The notes: generated by a model from the sequence alone, not told the origin. A stretch of DNA of 64,000 nucleotides from Muricoccus pecuniae (GCF_014199205.1 NZ_JACIJD010000004.1:124001-188000), one strand, 5' to 3'. Shown: positions 53,217 to 63,878, counted from the first letter of the stretch. Numbers and translations: made by a program.

Positions 53217-53876
53217 TTACTTCTTCTTGGCGGGCGCGGCGCCCTTGCCGCCCTTGCCCTTGGCGTCGGCCGGGGTGGCCGCCGGCGCCTGGATGACGAC
53301 CTCCTCCACCACCACCGGCGGGGCGATCGTCAGCACGACGAAGTCGCGGGCGATGGTCGGCGAGGTGCCGCCATGGTCGCGCACGTTGGACCAGCGCAGC
53401 GTGTCGCCGATCTCCGCGGCGGACACGTCCAGCTCGAAGCGCTCGGGCACGTTGTCGGGGTCCGACAGCACCTCGAGGTCGCGGCGGACGAGGTTGGGAA
53501 CGCCGCCCGCCTTGATGCCGGGGGACACGTCCTCGCCCAGCAGCACGACCGGCACGCGCACGCGGATCTTCTGCCCGGCGGCGAGCCGCTGGAAGTCCAC
53601 ATGGATGGGCTGGTCGGAGACGGGGTGGAACTGAACGTCGCGCATCAGGCAGCGCTCGGTCGCGCCGCCGGCCACCGCCACCTCGTATAGGTGGGACTGC
53701 CAGCCGCCCTTGTGCAGCTCCTTCATCACGTCGCGGGGGTCGAGGGACAGAAGGGTCGCCTCCTGCTTCGCCCCGTAGATCACTGCGGGGACAGAGCCCC
53801 CACGCCGGGTCGCGCGCGCCGCCCCCTTACCGGCCCGCTCGCGCGCCGCGGCCTCGATCCGGATGGTCTGGACCAT
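53217..53876 (-). CDS. rplY: 50S ribosomal protein L25 (CTC long form)
   Basis: From ATG 53876 (GAAGGA upstream) the protein has 219 residues. The L25 domain (TIRIEAAARERAGKGAARATRRGGSVPAVIYG, SLDPRDVMKELHKGG) is followed by the TL5/CTC C-terminal domain (VPVVLLGEDVSPGIKAGGVPNLVRRDLEVLSDPDNVP). The tail (AKGKGGKGAAPAKKK) is basic. It binds 5S rRNA. The long form is standard for alphaproteobacteria. An upstream in-frame ATG at 53885 also exists but sits directly on the ribosome binding site. Confidence 0.95.
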   Translation of the reverse strand: MVQTIRIEAAARERAGKGAARATRRGGSVPAVIYGAKQEATLLSLDPRDVMKELHKGGWQSHLYEVAVAGGATERCLMRDVQFHPVSDQPIHVDFQRLAAGQKIRVRVPVVLLGEDVSPGIKAGGVPNLVRRDLEVLSDPDNVPERFELDVSAAEIGDTLRWSNVRDHGGTSPTIARDFVVLTIAPPVVVEEVVIQAPAATPADAKGKGGKGAAPAKKK

Positions 53877-54083
53877 TGCCGTCATTCCTTCGCGAATTGG
53901 GTTGCCTTCCGCCGCCCCCATGGCTGATCGCCGGGCATGCGGAAACGCGCCGGCCTCCAGGGGTGCCGACGCGGGCGGGGGTTTAGCGGGCGGCGGCCCC
54001 CAGGGCAAGCTTGTCAGCAAGTTCGGGGGCAAGCCCGGCGGCAGGTCCGGGACGATTCCGCGGCGGGGAGGAGGCGCGGCCGG

Positions 54084-55277
54084 TCAGTCCGGCGCCCCCT
54101 CCCCTTCCGGACGGGTCTCCGGCATGGCCAGCCACACGGCGAGGAGGGAGAGCAGCCCGATCCCCGCCAGCAGGGCGAAGGCGACCCCCGGCCCGAACCA
54201 CTCCGCCGCCAGCCCCGCCATGGTGGTGCTGAGCGTACCGCCGATCCCCACGGCCAGGCCGAACAGCCCCATGCAGAGGTTGAAGCGGTTGGTGCCGCGC
54301 GTCAGGTCCGCGGCCAGCAGGGGAAGCATCACCCCCAGCCCCGCCGCGCTGATCCCGTCCAGCGCCTGCACTAGCACGAGCCAGGCCGGCCCCTCCACGA
54401 GGGTCAGCAGCAGGCCCCGGACCGGCAGGGCGCCGAAGCCGATCAGCAGCGCGATCCGCCGCCCCCGCCGCTCGGCCAGCCGCCCCACCCAAGGGGCGAT
54501 GAGCGCCATGAGGAGCTGCGGCGCGATGATGCAGGCGGCGATGATGAGGTTCGCCTCGTCGCCCGCGTTCCGCGTCACCTGCGTGCCGGCGAGCGGCAGC
54601 ATGGCGGCGTTGGAGAGGGTGAAGAGCGCGCAGCACAGGGCGAAGACGAGCACGCCCCGGTTCCGCAGCAGCTCTCCCAATCCGTGCAGCGCCCCCCCTT
54701 CCCGCGACTTCGGGACGGGCGGGTGCAGGTCGGCCGGCCGGATGGCGGCGAGCGCCAGGAGGCTCGGGACGCAGAGCGCCGCGGTGAGCCAGAAGACCGA
54801 GGCGCCGGAGAGCCAGGTGCCCGCCGCCCCCAGCAGCCCCGCCGCCACCCCGCTCCCCACCGCCGCGTAGCGCGCGTTCCGTCCGAGCCGCTCGCCCAGC
54901 CGGTCCCGTCCGACGAGGGCGAGGCTGATCGCCGCGACGGAAGGGGCGAGCACGCAGGAGGCGAAGCCGTGCAGGAATTCCGAGACCATCACGGGCAGGG
55001 TCTCGGGGAAGAGGGCGAGGATCAGCGCCGAGGCCGCGATGGCGAGCAGCGCCGCCGCCGCGGCGGCGCGCTTGTTCGCCGTCGCGTCCACCAGCGCCCC
55101 CGCCGGCACCTGCATCGCCATGGTGACGAAGGCGCCGAGGCTGAGGGCGAGCCCGATCTCCAGCTCGGTCCAGGCCTGCGCCGTCAGGTAGACGGCGATG
55201 AAGGGCCCGAATCCGGTCTGGACGTTCGACATGAAGAAGTTCAGCCAGTCGAGCCCGCGCCCGCTGCGCCCTGCCAC
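54084..55277 (-). CDS. Major facilitator superfamily transporter (12-TM)
   Basis: The 397-residue protein has twelve hydrophobic segments. FGPFIAVYLTAQAWTELEIGLALSLGAF (TM1/2) and the first loop MQVPAGALVDATANKRAAA replace the usual motif A; APWVGRLAERRGRRIALLIGFGAL contains a motif-A-like loop in the second half. RVLLLTLVEGPA-type regions and a PETRPEGEG tail end it. Substrate is not predictable. It starts with GTG at 55277 and stands 19 bases from the PRC-barrel gene, in the same direction. Confidence 0.85.
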   Translation of the reverse strand: MAGRSGRGLDWLNFFMSNVQTGFGPFIAVYLTAQAWTELEIGLALSLGAFVTMAMQVPAGALVDATANKRAAAAAALLAIAASALILALFPETLPVMVSEFLHGFASCVLAPSVAAISLALVGRDRLGERLGRNARYAAVGSGVAAGLLGAAGTWLSGASVFWLTAALCVPSLLALAAIRPADLHPPVPKSREGGALHGLGELLRNRGVLVFALCCALFTLSNAAMLPLAGTQVTRNAGDEANLIIAACIIAPQLLMALIAPWVGRLAERRGRRIALLIGFGALPVRGLLLTLVEGPAWLVLVQALDGISAAGLGVMLPLLAADLTRGTNRFNLCMGLFGLAVGIGGTLSTTMAGLAAEWFGPGVAFALLAGIGLLSLLAVWLAMPETRPEGEGAPD

Positions 55278-55296
55278 CGGATGGATGCCCTGGACC

Positions 55297-55833
55297 CTAT
55301 TGTGCCCGTTCAGCGCCGGGAGCGGAGGGCGGTTGCGCCGCGGCGGCCGGCGCGACGGGTTCGGGCCCTGCGGCCTCGGGCTCCGGGGCGGGCTCGGGTT
55401 CCGATGCGGGCGGTGCGGCGGGCTCCGGCGCGGGGGGCGGCGCGGCCACCACGACCGTCTCGCCCTCCTTGTAGTCGGGGAAGGCGCGCATCTGGTCCCG
55501 GGTCAGCTCCAGCCGCACGACGTCGGGCGAGAAGCGCAGGCTGCGCCAGGCGACCGCCACGCGGCGCCGGCCGACGCCGAGGAAGCCGCCATAGTCCAGC
55601 ACGGCCGCGCGGGGCTGGCCGCTCTCGTCCAGCAGCACGTTGACGATCCGGGCCACGATCTCGCCCGAGGGCCCCGTGACCTCGCGCCCGATGATCCGCT
55701 GGGAGGCATCCCGCGGAAGTTCCTCCCGGGCGGCGGCCGGGGGCGGCGCGGGCTGGGCGCCGGCGCCGGGCGGGAGCAGCGTGCCGAGCACCAGGAGGAA
55801 GCGCCCGCACAGGCCTGTGGATCGGGTGGTCAT
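55297..55833 (-). CDS. Exported PRC-barrel protein with Pro/Glu-rich tail
   Basis: The 178-residue protein has a signal peptide (FLLVLGTLLPPGAGA, cleavage near residue 26). A PRC-barrel follows at about residues 45-120 (SQRIIGREVTGPSGEIVARIVNVLLDESGQPRAAVLDYGGFLGVG). The last 50 residues are Pro/Ala/Glu repeats, probably a flexible or surface tail. PRC-barrel proteins bind small ligands or assist assembly; the exported version is common in alphaproteobacteria with unknown roles. The MFS gene follows on the same strand. Confidence 0.85.
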   Translation of the reverse strand: MTTRSTGLCGRFLLVLGTLLPPGAGAQPAPPPAAAREELPRDASQRIIGREVTGPSGEIVARIVNVLLDESGQPRAAVLDYGGFLGVGRRRVAVAWRSLRFSPDVVRLELTRDQMRAFPDYKEGETVVVAAPPPAPEPAAPPASEPEPAPEPEAAGPEPVAPAAAAQPPSAPGAERAQ

Positions 55834-55886
55834 GCGGGCAGCCTAGCGCATCCTCGCGGCGGGCGCCCCACGGATCGACCCTCCGA

Positions 55887-56939
55887 TCACGGCAGGAGCG
55901 CGATGTTCCGCCATCCCTGGACGCCGTCCACGATCACGGGTGCGGCAGGGTTCCGTGGATCGAGGATGGCCGGCCGCTCGATCTCCAGCAGCCACCCCTT
56001 GCCCAGGAGCAGGTCGAACAGCCGTCCCTCGATCCCCCGAGAGTGAGTGCCGATGAGAATATAGGCCACCTTCTCCCGCAGGAGGTCGAGGCTGCCGGCG
56101 ACGAGCTCGGCCTCCCCTCCCTGAATGTCCACGTGCAACAGGTCGATCCGCTCGTGCGGGGCGGCGAGGTCGCCGAGCGCGAGCATCGGCAACTCGTCGT
56201 AGTCGCCGGTGCGGGCGGCTTCCCGACGCTGCTCCTCGCTCGCGCCGAAGACGGGCTCCAGCCCCCAGCTCATCCCGGCCTCCTTCTGGCGGGGGAAGAG
56301 GGCGAAGCCGGAATTCGCGGCGGCGATGCCGCGATGCAGGCTCCGCTGGTCCTCGCGGAAGCCGTTGGTGGTGCAGGCCTCGTGGGCGAAGCCGATATGC
56401 CCCTCATCCCCCTCCACGCCGATCAGGTGGACATCGAGCCCGGCGCGGCGGGCGGCGACGCCCGTGTTGTTCAGCCAGCAGCCCCAGCCGCAGCCCAGCT
56501 CCATCACCGTGAAGCGCCCGCGCGCGAGGTCCACCGCCCGCAGCGCCGCGCCCCATTCGGCGATGTCGGCATGCCAGTTCGCCGGGATGGGGATGCCCTC
56601 CACCTCCCCCGCGCGGTCCTGCAGGATGGAGGGGAAGAACTTCGGGTCGATCAGCACGCCGAGGAAGTTGGTGAGATAGCCCGGCCGCGGCACGAGGCCC
56701 GGCACGGCGTGGCGGCGCATGACCTCCTGCGGGTCGAAGGCCGCGTTGTAGTGAAAGAAGGGGCTGTCGGCGGGGCGCTCCCGCAGCTCGGCGATCTCGG
56801 CCTGGGCCGCCTCCAGCCGCTCCCCCGCCTCGTCGAGCCGCCCCTGCGCCTCGTCGCGCTCCCGCAGGAGCTGGTCGCGCGACTGGCGGAGGCGGCGGAT
56901 CGGCGGGACCTGGGCGGCGAGCGTTCGGAGCAGGTGCAT
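55887..56939 (-). CDS. FkbM-family methyltransferase with N-terminal coiled coil
   Basis: From ATG 56939 the protein has 350 residues. An Arg/Glu-rich coiled coil (LRQSRDQLLRERDEAQGRLDEAGERLEAAQAEIAELRE in total, about residues 17-54) precedes the catalytic domain: FTVMELGCGWGCWLNNTG is SAM motif I, GVEGDEGHIGFA a post-I segment and DLLHVDIQGGEAEL the FkbM signature. These enzymes O-methylate glycans, antibiotics or lipids. The coiled coil suggests a complex or membrane association. No sugar-biosynthesis genes lie next to it, so the substrate is unknown. Confidence 0.85.
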   Translation of the reverse strand: MHLLRTLAAQVPPIRRLRQSRDQLLRERDEAQGRLDEAGERLEAAQAEIAELRERPADSPFFHYNAAFDPQEVMRRHAVPGLVPRPGYLTNFLGVLIDPKFFPSILQDRAGEVEGIPIPANWHADIAEWGAALRAVDLARGRFTVMELGCGWGCWLNNTGVAARRAGLDVHLIGVEGDEGHIGFAHEACTTNGFREDQRSLHRGIAAANSGFALFPRQKEAGMSWGLEPVFGASEEQRREAARTGDYDELPMLALGDLAAPHERIDLLHVDIQGGEAELVAGSLDLLREKVAYILIGTHSRGIEGRLFDLLLGKGWLLEIERPAILDPRNPAAPVIVDGVQGWRNIALLP

Positions 56940-57007
56940 GGCGCACTCATGCGCGGACAGCCTGCTCCTTGCAACGTTCCTCCCGCCTGCCCGCGCCGGG
57001 TCCCCCG

Positions 57008-58093
57008 TCAGGCCTCGACCGGATCCTTCACCTCGCTCATCCAGCCATGCGGGTCGTTGGAGCGCCCGTACTGGATGGCGACGATCGCTTCGTAGAGCTT
57101 CTGCGTCAGCGCGCCCGTCTGGCCACCCCCGATGGTGATGACATCGCCCTTGTAGCCGAGCTGCCCGACGGGGGAGACGACGGCCGCGGTGCCCGTGCCC
57201 CACATCTCCTCCAACGTGCCGTCGCGGCCCGCCGCCATCACCTCGTCGATCGAGACCCGCCGCTCGGAGACGCGCAGGCCCCAGTCCCGCATGAGGGTGA
57301 GGATGGAGTTGCGCGTCACGCCGTCCAGGATGGTGCCGGCGAGCGGCGGGGTGATCACCTCGTCGCCGATCTTCATCATGATGTTCATGGTGCCGACCTC
57401 GTCGATCCACTTCCGCTCGACGCCGTCCAGCCACAGCACCTGGGTGAAGCCCGCGCGCTCGGCCTCCTGCTGGGCGGAGAGGGAAGCGGCGTAGTTGGCC
57501 GCCGTCTTCGCCTCGCCCAGGCCGCCCTGCACCGCGCGCACATGCGTGTCCGTTGCCAGGATGCGGACCGGCTTCACCCCCTCCTTGTAGTAGGAGCCGA
57601 CGGGCGAGCAGATGACGAAGTAGGTGTAGCGGTGGGCCGGATGCACGCCGAGCATCACGTCCCGCGCGATCACGGTCGGGCGGATGTAGAGGGAGGTCCC
57701 GGGCGCGCGCGGCACCCAGTCGTGGTCCGCCGCCACGATCGCCTCGAAGGAGCGGCGGATGAGGTCCTCGTCCATCTGCGGGATGCAGAGGGCGGCGCAG
57801 GACTTGTTCAGCCGCTTCGCGTGCCGCTCCGCGCGGAAGATGCGGATCGTGCCGTCATCCCCGCGGAAGGCCTTCAGCCCGTCGAACACGGCCTGGCCGT
57901 AGTGCAGGACGGAGGTGGCGGGGTCCATCTGGAAGGGCGCGTAGGGGACGACGCGCGGATCGTGCCAGCCCCGGCCCTCCTCATAGTCCATGAGGAACAT
58001 GTGCTCCGTCAGGACCTTGCCGAAGGAGAGCGAGGAGTCGTCCGGGCGCGGCAGGGGCGTCCGGGTCCGCGTCAGGCTGATTTCGGGGGTCAT
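57008..58093 (-). CDS. ilvE: Branched-chain amino acid aminotransferase
   Basis: From ATG 58093 the protein has 361 residues, the class IV PLP type II BCAT: SVLHYGQAVFDGLKAFRG, then YIRPTVIARDVMLGVHPA, Lys196 in GLGEAKTAANYAASL (Schiff base to PLP) and WIDEVGTMNIMM. GTILDGVTRNSIL is the family end motif. It transfers amino groups to make Leu, Ile and Val. The upstream 28-codon extension is non-coding. It stands alone between the FkbM gene and oxyR. Confidence 0.96.
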   Translation of the reverse strand: MTPEISLTRTRTPLPRPDDSSLSFGKVLTEHMFLMDYEEGRGWHDPRVVPYAPFQMDPATSVLHYGQAVFDGLKAFRGDDGTIRIFRAERHAKRLNKSCAALCIPQMDEDLIRRSFEAIVAADHDWVPRAPGTSLYIRPTVIARDVMLGVHPAHRYTYFVICSPVGSYYKEGVKPVRILATDTHVRAVQGGLGEAKTAANYAASLSAQQEAERAGFTQVLWLDGVERKWIDEVGTMNIMMKIGDEVITPPLAGTILDGVTRNSILTLMRDWGLRVSERRVSIDEVMAAGRDGTLEEMWGTGTAAVVSPVGQLGYKGDVITIGGGQTGALTQKLYEAIVAIQYGRSNDPHGWMSEVKDPVEA

Positions 58094-58212
58094 GGCGCCG
58101 GTCCCGCAATATTGTTGCTTACGGCGCCATTCTAGCGCAACGGGAAGCGCCACGGAAATCGCATGGGAGCAAGGCACCTATGCGTCAGCGTGGATGACCT
58201 ATCCCGCCCCGC

Positions 58213-59145
58213 TCAGGCCAGCTCGGCCGGCCTCGGCTCGCCCGGGGGGTCGAGCAGCTCCGGCGGCACGCCCCTGAGCACCTCCGCCAGCTGCAGGAGG
58301 AGCGGCGCCATGGCCGAGGTCTTGCGCCAGAACAGGCCGATCTGGCGGCTCGGGCTGCTGTCCTCGAAGCGGAGGAGGTGCAGCCGGTCGGCATAGGGCA
58401 CCATGCCCCGTGCGGCGAGAGCCGGCATCAGCGTCACCCCGAGCCCGGCAAGCACCATCTGGCGCAGCGTCTCGAGGCTGGTGGCACGGAACTCGGACCC
58501 CTCCCGCGCGCCGGAGAGCTGGCAGACCTCCAGCGCCTGGTCGCGAAGGCAGTGCCCCTCCTCCAGCAGCATGAGGTTGTGCTGGGAGAGGTCGCCCAGC
58601 CGCAGGCTCCGGGCGGCGGCCAGCGGATGGTGCCTGGGCACGGCGAGGAGGAAGGGCTCCTCGAAGAGGGGCTCGCAGTGCAGGCCGGGATCGTTCACGG
58701 GCATGGCGAGGATCGCCGCGTCCAGCTTGCCCTCGTTCAGCCGTGCCAGGAGCTGGTCGCTCTTCTCCTCCGTCAGGAGAAGCTGCAACTGGGGGAAGCG
58801 CTCGCGCACGCGCGGCATCACCTCGGGCAGGAGATAGGGGCCGAGGGTGGGAAACACGCCGAGCCGCGCGATGCCGGCCTCCGGGCGGGAGAGGCGGCGG
58901 GCCGCCTCCTTCATCCCCTCCATCTCCGTCAGGATCCGGCGCGCGCGGGCCACGGCGTCCTGGCCGGCGGGGGTGAGCATCACCTTGCGCGGGCTGCGCT
59001 CGAAGAGGGCGACGCCCAGCTCGTCCTCCAGCTTGCGGATCTGGGTGGAGAGGGTGGGCTGGCTGACGAAACAGGCATCGGCGGCCCGCCGGAAGTTCCG
59101 GAGGTCCGCCAGCGCGACAAGATACTGCAACTCCCGCAGGTTCAT
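58213..59145 (-). CDS. oxyR: Hydrogen-peroxide regulator OxyR (LysR family)
   Basis: The 310-residue protein has a LysR winged helix (LRELQYLVALADLRNFRRAADACFVSQPTLSTQIRKLEDEL) and the redox cysteines Cys199 (EEGHCLRDQ) and Cys208 (LEVCQL) at the same numbers as E. coli OxyR. The intervening sequence GHCLRDQALEVC is essentially identical in pattern. It senses peroxide by disulfide formation and activates ahpCF and related genes. It is third in the cluster ahpC-ahpF-oxyR on the minus strand, and an OxyR-type site lies ahead of ahpC. It is 61 bases after the ahpF stop. Confidence 0.96.
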   Translation of the reverse strand: MNLRELQYLVALADLRNFRRAADACFVSQPTLSTQIRKLEDELGVALFERSPRKVMLTPAGQDAVARARRILTEMEGMKEAARRLSRPEAGIARLGVFPTLGPYLLPEVMPRVRERFPQLQLLLTEEKSDQLLARLNEGKLDAAILAMPVNDPGLHCEPLFEEPFLLAVPRHHPLAAARSLRLGDLSQHNLMLLEEGHCLRDQALEVCQLSGAREGSEFRATSLETLRQMVLAGLGVTLMPALAARGMVPYADRLHLLRFEDSSPSRQIGLFWRKTSAMAPLLLQLAEVLRGVPPELLDPPGEPRPAELA

Positions 59146-59206
59146 GCGCGCTCCCCTGGCCGCCCGCCCCTCTTGGACCAGGGATGGGCGGGCGGCGCAA
59201 CGGGGA

Positions 59207-60802
59207 TCAGGCGGCCTTCGCCTGCACCACCGCCTCCTCCGCCGAGGCCGGCGCGGAGCTGCGGATGAGGTAGTCGAAGGCGGAGAGCGAGGCCTTCGCC
59301 CCCTCGCCGGCGGCGATGATGATCTGCTTGTAGGGCGTGGTCGTGCAATCGCCCGCCGCGAAGACGCCGGGCAGCGAGGTGTGGCCGTGGGCGTCCACCA
59401 CGATCTCGCCGCGCGGGGAGAGATCGAGCGTGCCGCGCAGCCACTCCGTGTTCGGCAGCAGGCCGATCTGCACGAAGATGCCCTCCAGCCGCAGCGTACG
59501 GTGCTCGCCGGTCACGCGGTCCTCGTAGGTGAGGCCGGTCACCTTCTGCCCGTCGCCCTTCACCTCGGTGGTGCGGGCGGAGACGATGATCGTCACGTTG
59601 GGCAGGCTGCGCAGCTTGCGCTGCAGCACCTCGTCCGCGCGCAGCTTCGTGTCGAACTCGAGCAGCGTGACATGCTTCACGATGCCGGCGAGGTCGATCG
59701 CCGCCTCGACGCCGGAATTGCCGCCGCCGATCACCGCCACGTCCTTGCCCTTGAAGAGCGGGCCGTCGCAGTGCGGGCAGTAGGCCACGCCCTTGTTCTT
59801 GTAGATATCCTCGCCGGGCACGCCCATGGAACGCCAGCGCGCGCCGGTGGAGAGGATCACGCTCCTCGCGCGCAGCGTGGCGCCGCCGGCCATGCGGACG
59901 GAGATCATGCCGTGGTCGAGGTTCAGCTCCTCCGCGCGCTGGAGGTTCATGATCCTCACCCCGTTCTCGCGCACATGCGTCTCGAGGGCCTGGGCCAGCT
60001 TCGGCCCCTCGGTGTGCGGGACGGAGATGAAGTTCTCGATGCCCATGGTGTCGAGCACCTGGCCGCCGAAGCGCTCGGCCGCGACGCCCGTGCGGATGCC
60101 CTTGCGCGCGGCATAGACCGCGGCCGCCGCGCCGGCGGGGCCGCCGCCGACGATCAGCACGTCGAAGGGCTCCTCGGCGGAGAGCTTCTTCGCCTCGCGC
60201 GCCGCGGCGCCGGTGTCGAGCTTGGCGACGATCTCCTCGACGCCCATGCGGCCCTGCCCGAAGACCTGGCCGTTCAGGTAGATGGTCGGCACGGACATCA
60301 CCTGCCGCGCCTCGACCTCGCCCTGGAACACCGCGCCGTCGATCGCGACGTGCTTGATGTTGGGATTCAGCACCGCCATCAGGTTCAGCGCCTGCACCAC
60401 CTCGGGGCAGTTCTGGCAGGACTGGGAGAAATAGGTCTCGAAGGTGAACTCGCCGTCGAGGTCGCGCACCTGGTCGATGATCGCCTGCTCGAGCTTCGGC
60501 GGATGGCCGCCGACCTGCAGCAGCGCGAGGACGAGCGAGGTGAACTCATGCCCCATGGGCAGGCCCGCGAAGCGCAGGCTGATGTCGTGGCCCGGGCTGG
60601 TCAGCGCGAAGGAGGGCGCGCGCTCGCCGTCGTCGTGGTTCTCCACGACGGAGATCTTGCTGGAGGCGGCCTGCACGTCGTGCAGCAGCTCCAGCATCTG
60701 CCGGGACTTCGGGCTGTCGTTGACGGAAGCCGTGATCTGGACGGGACGGACCACGCGCTCCAGATACGCCTTGAGCTGAGTCTTCAGGTTTGCATCCAGC
60801 AC
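59207..60802 (-). CDS. ahpF: Alkyl hydroperoxide reductase subunit F
   Basis: From GTG 60802 (GGAGG 8 bases upstream) the protein has 531 residues. The N-terminal thioredoxin-fold pair ends in Cys129-x-x-Cys132 ([10 protein letters not shown]); the FAD site is [21 protein letters not shown] and the active disulfide Cys342-x-x-Cys345 (YCPHCDGP). NAD binding follows ([17 protein letters not shown]). Both disulfides match E. coli AhpF numbering. It passes electrons from NADH to AhpC. A GTG start rather than ATG may lower its level relative to AhpC. Confidence 0.97.
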   Translation of the reverse strand: MLDANLKTQLKAYLERVVRPVQITASVNDSPKSRQMLELLHDVQAASSKISVVENHDDGERAPSFALTSPGHDISLRFAGLPMGHEFTSLVLALLQVGGHPPKLEQAIIDQVRDLDGEFTFETYFSQSCQNCPEVVQALNLMAVLNPNIKHVAIDGAVFQGEVEARQVMSVPTIYLNGQVFGQGRMGVEEIVAKLDTGAAAREAKKLSAEEPFDVLIVGGGPAGAAAAVYAARKGIRTGVAAERFGGQVLDTMGIENFISVPHTEGPKLAQALETHVRENGVRIMNLQRAEELNLDHGMISVRMAGGATLRARSVILSTGARWRSMGVPGEDIYKNKGVAYCPHCDGPLFKGKDVAVIGGGNSGVEAAIDLAGIVKHVTLLEFDTKLRADEVLQRKLRSLPNVTIIVSARTTEVKGDGQKVTGLTYEDRVTGEHRTLRLEGIFVQIGLLPNTEWLRGTLDLSPRGEIVVDAHGHTSLPGVFAAGDCTTTPYKQIIIAAGEGAKASLSAFDYLIRSSAPASAEEAVVQAKAA

Positions 60803-60838
60803 GAGGGTGCCTCCGGCTCGGAATTTTACGGGAAGAGA

Positions 60839-60872
60839 GGAGCCGCCCACCCCGGAAGGCGGGCGGCTCCTT
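60839..60872 (-). terminator. Hairpin between ahpC and ahpF
   Basis: AGGAGCCGCCC pairs with GGGCGGCTCCT (60839-60849 with 60862-60872) just after the ahpC stop; on the minus strand it is followed by CTCTTCCCGTAAAATT. It could act as a partial terminator that keeps ahpC mRNA above ahpF. Confidence 0.6.
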
Positions 60873-60878
60873 GAAGCC

Positions 60879-61442
60879 TCAGATCTTGCCGACGAGGTCG
60901 AGCGACGGGGCGAGGGTGGCCTCGCCCTCCTGCCACTTGGCCGGGCAGACCTCGCCCGGATGGGCGGCGACGTACTGGGCGGCCTTGATCTTGCGGAGCA
61001 GGTCCTCGGCGTTGCGGCCGATCCCCTCGGCGGTGATCTCGAGAGCCTGGATCACGCCCTCGGGGTCCACGATGAAGGTGCCGCGATCGGCCAGGCCCTG
61101 GCCCTCGCGCAGGACCTGGAAGTTGCGGCTGATCTCGTGCGTCGGGTCGCCCAGCATCGTGTACTGGATCTTGCCGATCGTCTCGGAGGCGTCGTGCCAC
61201 GCCTTGTGGGTGAAGTGCGTGTCGGTCGAGACGGAGTAGACCTCGACGTCCATCTTCCGCAGCTCTTCGTAGTGGTCGGCCACGTCGCCCAGCTCGGTCG
61301 GGCAGACGAAGGTGAAGTCGGCGGGATAGAAGAAGAAGACCGCCCAGCTGCCGAGCACGTCGTTCTCGGTCACCTCGATGAACTTGCCCTGCTTGAAGGC
61401 CTGGGCCTTGAACGGCTTGATCTTGGTATTGATGAGGGACAT
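60879..61442 (-). CDS. ahpC: Alkyl hydroperoxide reductase subunit C (peroxiredoxin)
   Basis: From ATG 61442 the protein has 187 residues. Peroxidatic Cys47 in [11 protein letters not shown] and resolving Cys166 in GEVCPAKW match the classic 2-Cys AhpC, with [16 protein letters not shown] between. It reduces peroxides and is recycled by AhpF. It is the first gene of the cluster with ahpF and oxyR. The OxyR-type site lies 85-121 bases upstream of the ATG. Confidence 0.98.
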   Translation of the reverse strand: MSLINTKIKPFKAQAFKQGKFIEVTENDVLGSWAVFFFYPADFTFVCPTELGDVADHYEELRKMDVEVYSVSTDTHFTHKAWHDASETIGKIQYTMLGDPTHEISRNFQVLREGQGLADRGTFIVDPEGVIQALEITAEGIGRNAEDLLRKIKAAQYVAAHPGEVCPAKWQEGEATLAPSLDLVGKI

Positions 61443-61526
61443 GCGGGATCTCCTTTGCCCTGAATCGCAGCGGAACAACGCCGCGTCGCGAGCCGGAGAT
61501 GTAGTGCGCCGCAGCAAATAAGCCAA

Positions 61527-61563
61527 ATAGATAAGATTTGCTGCCCTAATAGGCTGCGTCTAT
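61527..61563. promoter_or_regulatory. OxyR-type binding site upstream of ahpC
   Basis: The sequence follows the OxyR pattern ATAG-N7-CTAT-N7-ATAG-N7-CTAT. Read on the plus strand it is ATAG-N7-TTGC-N7-ATAG-N7-CTAT (61527-61563), so three of four half-sites match exactly and one is degenerate. Spacing is exact. The surrounding 230-base gap is AT-richer than elsewhere in this window and holds the ahpC promoter. Confidence 0.75.
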
Positions 61564-61676
61564 CGTTCCGGCAGGCGGCATCCTGCCGTCCGATGGCCTG
61601 CGGATTCCTCGGATAATAGGGCCTTCTCTGCCCTATCCAGGGTCCCGCCGCACTTTCGAGCCCCCTCTCCCAAGCA

Positions 61677-61710
61677 GAAGCGCCGCCGGGGTCACCCCCG
61701 GCGGCGCTTC
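61677..61710 (-). terminator. Terminator-like hairpin after sucD
   Basis: GAAGCGCCGCCGGGG pairs with CCCCGGCGGCGCTTC (61677-61691 with 61696-61710), a 15-base stem, 26 bases after the sucD stop. The T-run on the minus strand is weak (TGCTT). Confidence 0.7.
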
Positions 61711-61736
61711 CGAATCGGCGGCGGTGCCGCCTCAGC

Positions 61737-62627
61737 TCAAGCGGCGATGGCCTTCACCATGGTCGAGCCCAGCGCGGCCGGGCTGTCGGCCACGTGGATG
61801 CCGGCGGAGCGCATGGCGTCCATCTTCGCCTCGGCCGTGTCCTTGCCGCCGGAGATGACGGCACCGGCATGGCCCATGCGGCGGCCCGGAGGGGCGGTCG
61901 CACCGGCGATGAAGCCGACCACCGGCTTGTAGTTCGCCGAGCCCGGCTTGTTCTCGCGGCCCAGGAACTCGGCCGCGATGATCTCGGACTGGCCGCCGAT
62001 CTCGCCGATCATGACGATCTGCTTCGTCTCGGGGTCGGCCAGGAACATCTCCAGCACTTCCTGGAAGTCCGTGCCCTTCACGGGGTCGCCGCCGATGCCG
62101 ACGCAGGTGGACTGGCCGAGGCCGGCCGCCGTCGTCTGCGCCACCGCCTCATAGGTCAGCGTGCCCGAGCGGGACACGATGCCGACCGAGCCGCGCTTGT
62201 GGATGTGGCCCGGCATGATGCCGATCTTGCAGGCCTCAGGCGTGATCACGCCCGGGCAGTTCGGCCCGATGAGACGGGACTTGCTGCCGGCCAGCGCGCG
62301 CTTGACCTTCACCATGTCCAGCACCGGGATGCCCTCGGTGATGCAGATGATGAGGGGCAGCTCGGCCGCGATCGCCTCCAGGATGGAGTCGGCCGCAAAC
62401 GGCGGCGGCACGTAGATGACGGAGGCGTCGGCCCCGGTCTTCTCCACGCACTCGGCCACCGTGTCGAAGACGGGCAGGCCGATATGGGTCTGCCCGCCCT
62501 TGCCCGGCGTCACGCCGCCCACGTAGTTCGTGCCGTAGGCGATGCCCTGCTCGGCATGGAAGGTGCCCTGGCTTCCCGTGAAGCCCTGGGTCATGACCTT
62601 GGTGTGCTTGTCGACGAGAACGGCCAT
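61737..62627 (-). CDS. sucD: Succinyl-CoA synthetase alpha subunit
   Basis: From ATG 62627 the protein has 296 residues. [20 protein letters not shown] and [19 protein letters not shown] are the CoA-binding start; the phosphohistidine is His253 in [26 protein letters not shown] and [12 protein letters not shown] lie between. With SucC it makes ATP or GTP from succinyl-CoA. It begins 2 bases after the sucC stop; the upstream extension to 62828 in that frame overlaps sucC and is not coding. Confidence 0.98.
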   Translation of the reverse strand: MAVLVDKHTKVMTQGFTGSQGTFHAEQGIAYGTNYVGGVTPGKGGQTHIGLPVFDTVAECVEKTGADASVIYVPPPFAADSILEAIAAELPLIICITEGIPVLDMVKVKRALAGSKSRLIGPNCPGVITPEACKIGIMPGHIHKRGSVGIVSRSGTLTYEAVAQTTAAGLGQSTCVGIGGDPVKGTDFQEVLEMFLADPETKQIVMIGEIGGQSEIIAAEFLGRENKPGSANYKPVVGFIAGATAPPGRRMGHAGAVISGGKDTAEAKMDAMRSAGIHVADSPAALGSTMVKAIAA

Positions 62628-62629
62628 GA

Positions 62630-63823
<1,194 letters not shown>

Positions 63824-63841
63824 GCGGGTTCCGCCTGTCCG

Positions 63842-63873
63842 ATAAGGAAAGGGCCGGGAGGTTCCCCGGCCCG
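63842..63873 (-). terminator. Terminator or attenuator between mdh and sucC
   Basis: GGGCCGGG pairs with CCCGGCCC around a short loop (63851-63873); on the minus strand it is followed by TTTCCTTATC. It is 6 bases from the mdh stop and 28 from the sucC start, so read-through may be partial. Confidence 0.8.
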
Positions 63874-63878
63874 CATTC

